Source: Bdellovibrionia bacterium (GTDB lineage Bacteria; Bdellovibrionota; Bdellovibrionia; Bdellovibrionales; JAGQZY01). Taken from it: a DNA stretch of 64,000 nucleotides. The position numbers and the translations under genes are program-made. Each line of letters begins with the position of its first letter. Within the stretch, counting starts at the first letter, position 1. Below are positions 44,834 to 53,988 of this stretch, piece after piece. Location: NCBI GenBank assembly GCA_030427805.1, contig JAUICP010000001.1, forward strand, positions 434,001-498,000, written 5' to 3'. The notes below the pieces were generated by a model that was not told the origin of the DNA, ran no database searches, and was given only the letters and a program-made list of their open reading frames with translations.

Positions 44834-45577
44834 ATGTTCTATAAAGATATTGCCCGTTCCTACTTTGGCGCCGTTAACAACTGTGAAATTCCGCTAGTGA
44901 ATCGTCTCGTTCACGAAGACTATATTCAACACAATCCTTATTTAGAGACCGGAAGAAATCCCTTCACTGCCGTGCTACCGATCTTAAAAAAGCACCAATC
45001 AAAGATCATTAATAGACTCATACTCCAGGACGGCTCTTTTATAATTATGCACCATCAGTGGGAAAATGCTATTCCATTTGGTGCGCAAGATATCCAAGCC
45101 TTTCACATTATTCGTTTTGATGAAAACAATAAAATTGCGGAGCACTGGAGTGCAATGATGGAAATTCCTTCCGGGACCAACCCCATGGCTGGTGAAACCG
45201 AGATTGGGGATTTCGAAAGAGAGATAGAATACAGGTCGCTAATAAGTCGCCTTCATAATGAACTAAATACAGGAGAGATAGATTCTATTGATAAATTCTA
45301 TGAAGACAGTTTTACTTGTCACCAACCTCTTTTGGGCTCGGACTTGAGGTCCGTTAAAAGCTCCCTAAGATGTGACTTTGAATATCTCAAGCAACATCGG
45401 ATTTTCGCTGAAGGCAATTTTGTTTTATCCATTAGTGAGGGGTATTTTAAATCAAAACATTCAGCGATTTATGATCTCTATTGTTTAAAGAATGGACTGA
45501 TTTCGGAACAATGGACTGTATTGCAAGACATCCCTAAAGAAAACCTAGCTAATTCAAATGGTATGTTCGGCTTCTAA
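44834..45577 (+). CDS. Protein with two SnoaL/NTF2-like domains
   Basis: A 247-residue protein made of two cone-shaped folds. The first (1-115) has VNRLVHEDYIQHNPYLETGR and QAFHIIRFDENNKIAEHWSA, typical of SnoaL-like proteins; the second (about 128-240) repeats the pattern in weaker form (IDKFYEDSFTCHQPLLGSDL, YCLKNGLISEQWTVLQDIP). SnoaL-like domains cyclise, isomerise or bind small molecules. AAGGAGA is seven bases before ATG, 49 bases after the hydroxylase; final gene of the isonitrile operon. Confidence 0.8.
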   Translation: MFYKDIARSYFGAVNNCEIPLVNRLVHEDYIQHNPYLETGRNPFTAVLPILKKHQSKIINRLILQDGSFIIMHHQWENAIPFGAQDIQAFHIIRFDENNKIAEHWSAMMEIPSGTNPMAGETEIGDFEREIEYRSLISRLHNELNTGEIDSIDKFYEDSFTCHQPLLGSDLRSVKSSLRCDFEYLKQHRIFAEGNFVLSISEGYFKSKHSAIYDLYCLKNGLISEQWTVLQDIPKENLANSNGMFGF

Positions 45578-46914
45578 GCCTCGTCTTTCTGCAAGTTATT
45601 CATAACAACAGAGGCGGTTAGGTCACCAGTGACGTTAAGGACCGTCCTGCACATATCCAATATTCGATCGACACCAATAATGAGCATCACTCCAGAGGCT
45701 GGAATTCCTACTGATGTTAAGATTGAAGCGAGAACGGCAATACCGACTCCTGGTGTACCTGGTGCACCAATCGAAGAAAGGGTCGCAGTTGCTGCAACGA
45801 GGACAATCTGGGCAAAACTCAGGTCTACCTTAAAAACTTGGGCGAGAAAGACGGTTGCAACTCCTTGATAAAGAGCCGTTCCATCCATGTTTACTGTTGT
45901 TCCGAGAGGGATAATAAACTGCGAAACTGAGGACCTGACATTGAGCTTCTTTTCTGCAGTTTCAATAGTGAGGGGCATAACACTTGCGGAGCTTGAAGTT
46001 GAAAAGGCGAGAAGTTGAACTTCTTTTATACTTTTCAAAAACCCAATAATGGACTGCCCTCCTAGTGTCTTTACTAGAACTAAATAGAAGACCATCAGAA
46101 GTGCTAAGCCGGCGATAACGGTTAATACATACACTCCGAGTCCAAATAGAGCCTTATACCCAAGTTGAGAAATAATTTTAGCTGTTAGCCCGAATACCGC
46201 GATAGGTGCTAGGCGCATGGCCCAACTAATAACGACCATTGAAATTTTTTGAAATGTATTGAGTAAAGCTACGAGAGGTGAGGCCTCTTCATTTTTTAAG
46301 CTCATAAGAGCAATACCTAGGAAAATTGCGAGAAGAACCACTTGAAGCATTTCACCATGTACAAGTACGTTAAAGGGGTTTGACGGAATAAGCCCAACAA
46401 TAACTTCGCTAGCGGCAGTTTTAGGGCCTGAGGCCATTTGCTGGGATATCTCTTCGGAAGCTTTGAGTTTACTGAGCATAGAAGTGTCAATAAAGTTACC
46501 CGGTTGAATAAGATAGGCTACAAAAAAACCGAAGCTAACTGCACACACAGTAGTTAGAACGTAGTAAATTCCAATTTTTAAACCGAGGGCTTTTAACTTG
46601 TCGATACTATCGCTACCAATGATTCCAAGAACAACAGATGCAAAGACAAGGGGAATCACTACAAGTTTTATCATTCCTAAAAAGATCTGCCCGGGAACTT
46701 CAATCCATGTAGTTATAGATAGAGAAAGTTTTGTGGAAACTAAATTGAGCTCCGGTCCTAGAAGAACTCCAGCTCCAACCCCTAAAAATAGGGCAATCAG
46801 AATTTTTAGCCAGAGCTTTCCGTGAACATAGCGATCGAGACCCGCGCCGAGATCTCTAATGGCTTTGGCTCCCAGTCTGGCAAAACTAAATGGACTTAAC
46901 TCTTCAATTTTCAT
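45574..46914 (-). CDS. Dicarboxylate/amino acid:cation symporter (GltP/DctA family)
   Basis: About 446 residues with eight TMs and two re-entrant loops. FSTSSSASVMPLTIETAEKK is the serine-rich hairpin HP1, PLGTTVNMDGTALYQGVATV the NMDGT unwound TM7, and LSSIGAPGTPGVGIAVLASI with VDRILDMCRTVLNVTGD form HP2/TM8. Moves Glu, Asp or C4-dicarboxylates with Na+ or H+. ATG 46914 has GGAG eight bases upstream; the longer ATG at 46932 does not. Converges on the SnoaL gene with four bases overlap. Confidence 0.92.
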   Translation of the reverse strand: MKIEELSPFSFARLGAKAIRDLGAGLDRYVHGKLWLKILIALFLGVGAGVLLGPELNLVSTKLSLSITTWIEVPGQIFLGMIKLVVIPLVFASVVLGIIGSDSIDKLKALGLKIGIYYVLTTVCAVSFGFFVAYLIQPGNFIDTSMLSKLKASEEISQQMASGPKTAASEVIVGLIPSNPFNVLVHGEMLQVVLLAIFLGIALMSLKNEEASPLVALLNTFQKISMVVISWAMRLAPIAVFGLTAKIISQLGYKALFGLGVYVLTVIAGLALLMVFYLVLVKTLGGQSIIGFLKSIKEVQLLAFSTSSSASVMPLTIETAEKKLNVRSSVSQFIIPLGTTVNMDGTALYQGVATVFLAQVFKVDLSFAQIVLVAATATLSSIGAPGTPGVGIAVLASILTSVGIPASGVMLIIGVDRILDMCRTVLNVTGDLTASVVMNNLQKDEA

Positions 46915-47038
46915 GGAAATTCTCCGTTTCACGAGAAAATATGGTTTAAACTATACTGAGATTGACTTGGAGTCTAAGTCTTTATTTTCCCATAGGAGCA
47001 AGTATGTCCCAAATTGGTGGGAAGGTTTAACGCGGGCT

Positions 47039-47064
47039 CGCTACCAAAAGGAAGCTTCTACCTA
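47039..47064. repeat. 26-bp dispersed repeat, copy 1
   Basis: Differs at one base (G/T) from the 26 bp at 60944-60969. The match also keeps AACGC five bases upstream (47029 and 60934). It lies in the divergent gap before the CBS gene. Confidence 0.6.
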
Positions 47065-47092
47065 TTAAATAGGGGGGAATTGAGGTGAGCTT

Positions 47093-47497
47093 ATGTCAAA
47101 ACTAAAAACCACAGTCGAAGAGTTTACAACCCCTTCTCCGATAACAGCATCTCCGAAGGATAGTCTTGATAGTATTAAGACAATTATGGAGTCCAATGGA
47201 ATCAGGCACGTGCCAATTGTTGATAATAATGTGCTTGTTGGGATGATTAGTGATCGCGATCTCAAATTGGGTTTAGCACTTGATGTTTCTTCGAGCTTGA
47301 AGGCCGAAGAAATTATGGTTCAAGAAGTTTGCACGGTTTCTTGCAATACCTCATTAGAAGAGGCTGCTTTTAAAATGTCTCAAGAAAAAATAGGAAGTCT
47401 CCTTATTGAAGATAATGAGGGGAATATATACGGCATTTTCACTTCGACCGATGCACTCAATGCCCTTATTGAAATTGCTCGCGGAGAACTTAAGTGA
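47093..47497 (+). CDS. Two-CBS-domain protein
   Basis: A 134-residue protein of two CBS motifs: TTPSPITASPKDSLDSIKTI with IRHVPIVDNNVLVGMISDRD, and VCTVSCNTSLEEAAFKMSQ with IGSLLIEDNEGNIYGIFTSTD. Such modules bind adenine nucleotides and report energy state. GAGGTGA precedes the ATG. The 58-codon gene that follows overlaps its stop. Confidence 0.92.
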   Translation: MSKLKTTVEEFTTPSPITASPKDSLDSIKTIMESNGIRHVPIVDNNVLVGMISDRDLKLGLALDVSSSLKAEEIMVQEVCTVSCNTSLEEAAFKMSQEKIGSLLIEDNEGNIYGIFTSTDALNALIEIARGELK

Positions 47498-47673
47498 TGA
47501 AAAAATCTCACAATAGTGGATGTGGCGGTATTTACGGTTTAGGTATGATTGGTGCCGCTGTCTATTATATTTCGACGGCCACATCATTTTGGATGGGGGT
47601 CCTTGGTTTTTTAAAAGCCCTGGTTTGGCCAGCTTTTCTTGTCTATGGTCTTATGGAGTTTATCGGTCTTTAG
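47497..47673 (+). CDS. 58-residue two-TM protein coupled to the CBS gene
   Basis: A 58-residue protein, MKKSHNSGCGGIYGLGMIGA... to MEFIGL, with two hydrophobic spans: about 12-28 (GIYGLGMIGAAVYYIST) and 33-56 (MGVLGFLKALVWPAFLVYGL). A conserved small-protein type (GIYGLG-x-IGA-x-VYY ... FW-x-GVLG-x-LKA-x-VWPA-x-LVY) that I recognise as recurrent in bacteria but with no known role. ATG overlaps the CBS stop (TGATGA), so it is surely translated with it. Possibly a membrane tether for the CBS protein. Confidence 0.75.
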   Translation: MKKSHNSGCGGIYGLGMIGAAVYYISTATSFWMGVLGFLKALVWPAFLVYGLMEFIGL

Positions 47674-47715
47674 GGGCTCGGTAAATTTGGATGTTATATT
47701 AAACCGAATCATATC

Positions 47716-50349
47716 TTATTTCAGTCGCATTACCAGTTGCCCCAAGGTGGGTATAAAACTACAGAGTAAAACAGTGAGCCATTCCTGGGGCGATAGAGCG
47801 ACCAGGCCAAGGGCTTTCTGTAAAACAGGTAGAAGAACACTCACAACAAATAATCCTAAACAAAATACGATGGCACCCCATACGTGAATATTTTTAGTTA
47901 TTTCATTAAAAAATAGGCTCGATCCAGATTTTCTTAAGTTAAAGACATGAAAGACCTGGGAGATACCTAGAGTTAGAAATGAAAGTGTTACGACCTTTTC
48001 AAAAGGAGCTTCCTGTACGACATTGAAATAGTAGAAGACTCCAAGAACGGTTGCTGTCATTAGGCTTCCGTAAAAAAAGATAAAGTGCCAATGTGGCTTC
48101 TCGAGTATCTTTTCATCGGACCCCCTAGGAGGTTTTGTTAAATAAGAATTGTCGCCAGCACCCATGCCGAGGGCGAGAGCAGGAAAAACATCGGTAACTA
48201 AATTTAGAAACAAAATCTGCAGGGGAGTGATGGGAAGTTGGCTGCTAAAAATCGATGCAAGACCAACTACAAACACTTCACTGATATTACATGAGAGTAA
48301 GTAGATGACGAACTTGCGGATGTTCGAAAAAATAATTCGGCCCTGTTCGATGGCATAAACAATCGATTCAAAACGATCGTCTTTCAAAATCATATCGGCA
48401 GCCTCTTTTGCCACTTGAGTCCCCCGAAGACCCATAGCAACGCCTATATCTGCTTTTTTCAGAGCTGGGGCATCGTTGACTCCGTCACCTGTCATAGCAA
48501 CTACGGCCTGTTTCTTTTGATAATATTCAACGAGTCTTAACTTCTGTTCTGGGCTAACTCGGCTAAAGATAGAAGTTCTTTCTAAGTTCTTAATAATTGT
48601 TTCATTCCACTCGCCTTCAAGGTCTTTGCCTAAAATAGGTTCGAGGCTGTCCCCCGGGAGCCCGATATCTTTAGCAATCTTGGCAGCCGTGCCTCCTTGG
48701 TCACCGGTTGCCATAATCACTCGAATACCCGCTCTATGACAGAGACTAATGGACTGAGGAACATCTTGTCTGGCCGGGTCGATTAAGCCAATGAGTCCTA
48801 AGAATTGAAGCTCACCGTAGACTTCTTCGTCTTTTTTTGGATTTACTTTATAGGCGGCTGCTAGGACCCGGTGGCCTTGTTCGGCGAGCTCTTTATTTCT
48901 CTGTAGCCAAAGTTCTCGTTCGGAAGAATCCATTTTACATTTTTCGAAAACGGCTTCGGGAGCCCCTTTTACGCCAATAAAAATACCACCCTGAAAACCG
49001 TGGAGGCTTGCCATCATTTTAGTTTCGGTATCAAAAGGAACTTCAGACTGCCGGGGGTACATTGATTTTATATCCACCGAGCCGTCTATCAGATCATATG
49101 AGAATCGAGCCAGAGCAATTTCCATGGGATCACCGATAGCTTCACGACCGGGTTCATATTGGGCGTCATTGCAAAGCCCCGCAACCTGAACGAGGTTTTT
49201 AATATTATCACTAGCGCCATTAAAGGAAACTAGGGTTTTATTTGTATCAATTAAGTTAAGTTTCTTCGAGTCACTATTAAATTCAACAGAAAAGAATCCT
49301 TCTTTGGTAACGATCTCAGATACGGTCATTTTGTTTTCGGTCAGAGTGCCAGTTTTATCAGTGACGATAATACTTGTTGCACCAAGAGTTTCGACGGCTG
49401 AGAGTTTATTGATAAGAGCATTCCTCGAGGCCATAGTCCAAAGGCCTCGAGCTAGGGCGATGGTCGCTACGATGGGCAAACCCTCTGGAACAGTCGCTAC
49501 AGCCAATGCAATCGCTGTTTGAATCATCAAAACGAGATCTTTTCCCGAAAGAAGCCCACTTACAAAAATAAACATCGAAATGAAAAGAGTTAACCAGAGT
49601 AGTTTTCGCCCCAATCGATCCAGTCTTTTTTCGAGGGGAGTTATTTCTTCTTTTGCACTCGAGGTCAAGGATGCAATCTGACCCAGTTCCGTATTCATGC
49701 CTGTGCTAGTGACTAATGCTTTACAAGCTCCACGAGTAATATGGGTCCCTTTCATTAACATATTAACTCGATCAGAAACGGAGGTATTTCCCTCTAGTTC
49801 GATATTGGATTTTTTATCAACCGGAACTGACTCTCCGGTGAGAGCTGATTCGTCAATCGTTAAATTATGGCTTTCCAGGATTCGGCAGTCGGCGGTGACA
49901 ATATCTCCAGCCTCAAGAATAAGAATATCGCCCGGGACAAGGTCTTCTGAAGGAATAAGAATTTGCTTTTCTTCTCGCAGGGCTCTTGTAAGGGTTTGTC
50001 CCATTTTCCTTAGGGACTCCATAGATTTGACTGCCCTTAATTCAGTGACAAACCCAATAATAGAGTTAACGAGTAGTACTAATATTATGGCTATGGCATC
50101 GAGACTATCGCCAGTTAAGAAAGCAACTACGGCGGCCAGGGCAAGTAGTCCTACAAGAAGACTTTTAAACTGGCGAATGAAAATTTCTATCCAGCTAGGT
50201 GGTTTCTGCGTACTTATAGAATTTCTGCCATAGAGTTTTACTAATTCAGGTACCATTTTTTCAGTTAAACCCTTTTCAGGGTTTACTTGAAATTTCTGAA
50301 GGACTTGAACGGTAGAAATAGCCCAGGGTTTCAAATCTGACATATCCAA
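47716..50349 (-). CDS. P2-type cation-transporting ATPase (Ca2+-ATPase-like)
   Basis: An 877-residue P-type ATPase with ten TMs. TGES (171-174) is the phosphatase loop, TVPEGLP (286-292) the TM4 ion-site break, DKTGTLT with Asp331 the phosphorylation site, and MTGDGVNDAPALKKADIGVAMG the hinge. TM6 has NLVTDVFPALALGMG. The PEGL in TM4 and the D in TM6 fit Ca2+-ATPases (PMCA-like) rather than Na+/K+ pumps. Starts one base from the stop of the beta-CASP gene, so they form an operon. Confidence 0.9.
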   Translation of the reverse strand: MDMSDLKPWAISTVQVLQKFQVNPEKGLTEKMVPELVKLYGRNSISTQKPPSWIEIFIRQFKSLLVGLLALAAVVAFLTGDSLDAIAIILVLLVNSIIGFVTELRAVKSMESLRKMGQTLTRALREEKQILIPSEDLVPGDILILEAGDIVTADCRILESHNLTIDESALTGESVPVDKKSNIELEGNTSVSDRVNMLMKGTHITRGACKALVTSTGMNTELGQIASLTSSAKEEITPLEKRLDRLGRKLLWLTLFISMFIFVSGLLSGKDLVLMIQTAIALAVATVPEGLPIVATIALARGLWTMASRNALINKLSAVETLGATSIIVTDKTGTLTENKMTVSEIVTKEGFFSVEFNSDSKKLNLIDTNKTLVSFNGASDNIKNLVQVAGLCNDAQYEPGREAIGDPMEIALARFSYDLIDGSVDIKSMYPRQSEVPFDTETKMMASLHGFQGGIFIGVKGAPEAVFEKCKMDSSERELWLQRNKELAEQGHRVLAAAYKVNPKKDEEVYGELQFLGLIGLIDPARQDVPQSISLCHRAGIRVIMATGDQGGTAAKIAKDIGLPGDSLEPILGKDLEGEWNETIIKNLERTSIFSRVSPEQKLRLVEYYQKKQAVVAMTGDGVNDAPALKKADIGVAMGLRGTQVAKEAADMILKDDRFESIVYAIEQGRIIFSNIRKFVIYLLSCNISEVFVVGLASIFSSQLPITPLQILFLNLVTDVFPALALGMGAGDNSYLTKPPRGSDEKILEKPHWHFIFFYGSLMTATVLGVFYYFNVVQEAPFEKVVTLSFLTLGISQVFHVFNLRKSGSSLFFNEITKNIHVWGAIVFCLGLFVVSVLLPVLQKALGLVALSPQEWLTVLLCSFIPTLGQLVMRLK

Positions 50350-51741
50350 TTACTCAAGAGTATATTTTTGTTCAAAATTCGGAATCAAGGTGTGTAGGCC
50401 CAATTCATTTTCGAATCGGTACCTCAAGGTATTGAGTGCACTTTCTTCACCGTGATTTAAAAATACAGTTTTTGGCTTCTTATCAATCATTCGCACCCAG
50501 TTTAAAATGTCTTCGGAATCTCCGTGGGCTGAAAGGCTGTCGGCTGTCTGAATTTCTGCTTCTACGTCCACTTCCTGATGGTGAATTCGAATTTTAGGAA
50601 GTCCCTGTTGCAAGAGACGGCCCTTAGTTTCTTCGGCCTGCCAACCTACAAAGAGAACGATGTTATCTGGATTTGGGAGTCTTGCCTTTAAGTGGTGTAG
50701 AACCCGGCCACCCGTGAGCATTCCCGCTGCCGATACAACGACCATTGGTCCATCTTGCATACAGAGTAGCATTGAATCATCGGCCGATTTGACCGTTTCG
50801 AAACAGTGGGAACAAAGTGGCTCGATAAAGCCTTTTTCATCCGAATCAAGTTTTAGTTCTTCTTTATGTCGCATGTAAATCCGTGTCGCCTCAACAGCCA
50901 TTGGACTATCGAGATAGACGGGGATTTCAGGGATTTTATTTTCGGCCTCTAGCTTTCTAAGCAAATATAAAATCTCTTGAGACCGACCAACGGCAAAGGA
51001 AGGAATAACGAGAACACTTCCTTTTTTAGCAACTTTATTCACGCACTCAGCGATGATATCTGAAGGGTCTGTTTTAGCTTGGACTCGATCGCCGTAGGTT
51101 CCTTCCATAACAAGGTAGTCAGTTTCAAGGATGGGAACAGGGCCTTTGATCACATTTTGGCGATTATTTCCAATATCACCGCTAAACGTTATTGTGATTG
51201 GCTTATAATCATCTTGAATAGCGATTTGAACAAAGGACGAGCCCAAAATATGTCCCGAACGCAAGAGTTGAACAGAAATATTTGGAAAGAGTTCGAGCCA
51301 TTGGTTTTTCGGTAGTGGTTTGAAAAGTGTTAAGGCCTTTTCGGCGTCTGCGGTCGTATAAAGTGGAAGCGCAGGATTGTGTTTTGAGTGTTTAGTTTTA
51401 TTGGCAAACTTAGCGTCTTCTTCTTGAAGGTGGGCAGAGTCCATAAGCATAATTTCGCAAAGGTCAAATGTGCCTTGGGAACAGTATATGGGACCATCAA
51501 AGCCCTCTTTAACGAGTTTTGGCAGATAACCTGAGTGATCAATATGAGCATGAGTTAAGATTACGGCATCGAACATACTGGCATCGGTAAACTCCATCCA
51601 GTTGAGTTCACGAATTGCCTTCGGGCCCTGAAAGAGACCACAGTCTACTAGAATCTTTTTTCCGTGTGCGGAGACCATGGTTTTGCTTCCGGTCACTGTT
51701 TTTGCAGCCCCTAAAAATTGAATACTTGGTTTTTGACTCAT
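50350..51741 (-). CDS. Metallo-beta-lactamase fold, beta-CASP (RNA-processing type) hydrolase
   Basis: A 463-residue enzyme. THAHIDHSG (His64, His66, Asp68, His69) is the metal motif; GHILGSSF and SGDIGN follow with further ligands. The beta-CASP block (about 215-380) includes PSFAVGRSQEIL and YLDSPMAVEATRIY, and the C-terminal RMMBL has HGDSEDIL. Fits the Ysh1p/CPSF-like bacterial group; substrate probably RNA. It is the first gene of an operon with the Ca2+-ATPase. Confidence 0.9.
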   Translation of the reverse strand: MSQKPSIQFLGAAKTVTGSKTMVSAHGKKILVDCGLFQGPKAIRELNWMEFTDASMFDAVILTHAHIDHSGYLPKLVKEGFDGPIYCSQGTFDLCEIMLMDSAHLQEEDAKFANKTKHSKHNPALPLYTTADAEKALTLFKPLPKNQWLELFPNISVQLLRSGHILGSSFVQIAIQDDYKPITITFSGDIGNNRQNVIKGPVPILETDYLVMEGTYGDRVQAKTDPSDIIAECVNKVAKKGSVLVIPSFAVGRSQEILYLLRKLEAENKIPEIPVYLDSPMAVEATRIYMRHKEELKLDSDEKGFIEPLCSHCFETVKSADDSMLLCMQDGPMVVVSAAGMLTGGRVLHHLKARLPNPDNIVLFVGWQAEETKGRLLQQGLPKIRIHHQEVDVEAEIQTADSLSAHGDSEDILNWVRMIDKKPKTVFLNHGEESALNTLRYRFENELGLHTLIPNFEQKYTLE

Positions 51742-51750
51742 CTGAGCCCC

Positions 51751-52779
51751 TTAGTAAATAGTTTCGTCGTAGATTTCAATCGCTTTTCTTACGCGATTGT
51801 GGTTCTTAAAAGCAGCGATATGAAACATAGCATCGCCCTTATTAACGAGGGGAATAGTGCTCATCCCGATAATGATTCCTTCGTAGTCTGATTTCACCTC
51901 ATAGGGTTCACAACCAAAGAGATCAGAGATGACAGCTAACTTTTCGTCAGCTTTGACCCAGTCACCTACTTTTTTAATTCCGCGAAAAGAACCACTGTGA
52001 CTCGCTCGAACCCAAAAAGTTTGATCGGCAACAAAAACTTTCGGCGATCGAGTCGGTGCTTTCATGCTTTTTAGTTTCGGCAACATTCCGATATTTCTCA
52101 TGACAGAAAGACACCCTTTTAAACCAGCCTTGATCACATCCTCGTCGAATCGAAGGGCTTCCCCTCCTTCGAATAAAAGGGTTCGGACCTTCTTTTGACG
52201 AGCGGCTTCTCTGAGTGAGCCATCTCGCAATTTTGAATTAATAACCACGGGAACACCAAACCCTTTGGCTAATTCGTCGGTTTCGGGGTCATCTAAAAAA
52301 GCGCGAATTTGTGGCAAGTTCGTCCGATGAAGAGCGCCTGTATGAAGGTCAATTCCGTGGGTGCACTTACTGACGATCTCTTTCATAAAAATGTGGGCAA
52401 GTCGACTCGCCAGAGAACCTTTAGCATTACCGGGAAAAGACCGGTTTAAATCTCTTCGATCAGGTAGGTATCGAGACTTATGGTTGAATCCAAAAATATT
52501 GACGACGGGGATTGCTATAAGAGTGCCCTTAATTTTATTCAGAACCGGCTTTTGCAAAAGTCTTTTTAGAATTTCGACACCATTAATTTCGTCACCGTGA
52601 ATAGCCGCACTGATGAACATTACGGGTCCATCCTCTTTTCCACGAATGACTTCAATCGGAATATTTAAGGCTGTATAATCATAGAGTGCAGCAACTTCTA
52701 GCTGAAACTTTTTACGTTCCCCGCGTGCGATTCTCTCGCGACCTATTTTAAATGTACGAGTTGTTTTCCTTTTCATCAT
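51751..52779 (-). CDS. Succinylglutamate desuccinylase/aspartoacylase family deacylase
   Basis: A 342-residue protein with AAIHGDEINGVEIL (zinc His and Glu), DRRDLNRSFPG, HGIDLHTGALHR (second His) and LLFEGGEA (catalytic Glu region), then a beta-rich C-terminal domain. Paralogue of the enzyme at 7892-8878. Here it sits six bases after a RimK-like ligase gene, the usual bacterial RimK/deacylase/protease triad, so it probably removes the amino acid conjugate that the ligase adds. Confidence 0.87.
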   Translation of the reverse strand: MMKRKTTRTFKIGRERIARGERKKFQLEVAALYDYTALNIPIEVIRGKEDGPVMFISAAIHGDEINGVEILKRLLQKPVLNKIKGTLIAIPVVNIFGFNHKSRYLPDRRDLNRSFPGNAKGSLASRLAHIFMKEIVSKCTHGIDLHTGALHRTNLPQIRAFLDDPETDELAKGFGVPVVINSKLRDGSLREAARQKKVRTLLFEGGEALRFDEDVIKAGLKGCLSVMRNIGMLPKLKSMKAPTRSPKVFVADQTFWVRASHSGSFRGIKKVGDWVKADEKLAVISDLFGCEPYEVKSDYEGIIIGMSTIPLVNKGDAMFHIAAFKNHNRVRKAIEIYDETIY

Positions 52780-52785
52780 AGTTCT

Positions 52786-53988
52786 TTACTCGAGAGCTGC
52801 CTCGATATCTTCTTTTTTGAGTTTCTTAAGCTTAGATGCTCTTCTCTTTCTCGTCTTTTCAGATAAGAGGTGTTTCATGGACTCCAGTTTGCCAAAACAC
52901 AAAAGACGATCTTCTTTTTGCAATACTCGATCTGGTTTCGGGTTCGGGTAGGCCATTCCCTCTCGGTAAAGAGTTAAAGCGTTAACGTCTTTTTCTCTGA
53001 GGCCCGAGTCTATTATCGTTTTTCCGATGTATTCGGAACCCTCTGGAATATAGATTTCTGTAACACCGTAGCCGCGACTGACCGTCAAGCGTTGGCGAAT
53101 ATCAATTTCTGGAAAATCAACCTGAGCAGCTATGTAATCGATAATAGAACCAGCAACATCAAGTTGAGAACAGGTTTCTATCCCCTCAAGTCCTGGAGAG
53201 GAGTTAATTTCCATGATTTGTGGACCATCCTTGCCCTCGAGCATATCGACACCGGCGATTCCTAAACCCATAATTCGCGTCGCTCGAATTGCGGTCTCTT
53301 TGTAAACATCATCGAGTTCCACGGCTTCGGTTTTACCACCCCGGTGTACATTACTTCGAAATTCTTGCCCCTGGGCAACTCGTCTCATAGCAGCCACAAC
53401 GCGATCACCGACCACTATGGCGCGAATGTCTTTTCCTTTGCTCTCTGCTACAAATTTTTGAATCAACACATTTTGTTTTTGGCTTTGCAGAAGTTCAATA
53501 ATAGAAGTGGCTACTTCTAGTGTATGGGCGAGCATGACCCCAATACCTTGTGTCCCTTCGATGAGTTTAATGACGACGGGAGCTCCACCGACCCTTTCAA
53601 TTGCCGGTAATACATCCCTCTTATCTTTTACAAAAGTGGTGGCGGGTATTCCGATATTGTGGCGACTGAGGATTTGTAGGCTGCGCAACTTGTCTCTGGA
53701 ATTGAGAATAGCATCAGCTGAATTAGCGCAAAAAATATCCATGGCCTGAAACTGTCTGACGACTGCGGTTCCAAAGTAAGTTATAGAGGCACCAATTCGC
53801 GGAAGAACGGCGTCGTAGTGAGCGAGTCGTTTTTGTCTGAAGTAAAGATCAGGATCTCCTTCCTCGAGATCGATAGCAAATTTTAAGGTATTTAAGACCT
53901 TCACTTTATGATCTCTTTTTTTACAGGCTTCGATCAGTCTTTTGGTGCTGTAGGTGTTTGGTTCTCGCGAAAGAATTGCTAGTTTCAT
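52786..53988 (-). CDS. RimK-like ATP-grasp ligase with C-terminal RCK_C (TrkA-C) domain
   Basis: A 400-residue protein. Residues about 1-290 are RimK-like: the N-terminal pre-ATP-grasp domain, VVIKLIEGTQGIGVMLA (ATP strand) and QIMEINSSPGLEGIE (metal loop). Residues about 300-375 (GVTEIYIPEGSEYIGKTIID, LTLYREGMAYPNPKPDRVLQ and EDRLLCFGKLE) match the RCK_C ligand-sensing domain of K+-channel regulators, fused here to the ligase. Known RimK adds Glu to S6. Lies within the triad; one base of its start codon region overlaps the protease gene end (ATGA-type). Confidence 0.88.
   Translation of the reverse strand: MKLAILSREPNTYSTKRLIEACKKRDHKVKVLNTLKFAIDLEEGDPDLYFRQKRLAHYDAVLPRIGASITYFGTAVVRQFQAMDIFCANSADAILNSRDKLRSLQILSRHNIGIPATTFVKDKRDVLPAIERVGGAPVVIKLIEGTQGIGVMLAHTLEVATSIIELLQSQKQNVLIQKFVAESKGKDIRAIVVGDRVVAAMRRVAQGQEFRSNVHRGGKTEAVELDDVYKETAIRATRIMGLGIAGVDMLEGKDGPQIMEINSSPGLEGIETCSQLDVAGSIIDYIAAQVDFPEIDIRQRLTVSRGYGVTEIYIPEGSEYIGKTIIDSGLREKDVNALTLYREGMAYPNPKPDRVLQKEDRLLCFGKLESMKHLLSEKTRKRRASKLKKLKKEDIEAALE

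Noticed and set aside
47020-47050. tRNA-like 3' end (GGGCTCGCTACCA)
   Set aside because: No T-arm or anticodon arm upstream; the match is just CCA by chance.
46859-47068. 69-residue plus-strand ORF across the symporter start and first repeat copy
   Set aside because: Antisense to the symporter N-terminus with no family features; the repeat reads with a stop in the same frame at its second copy.
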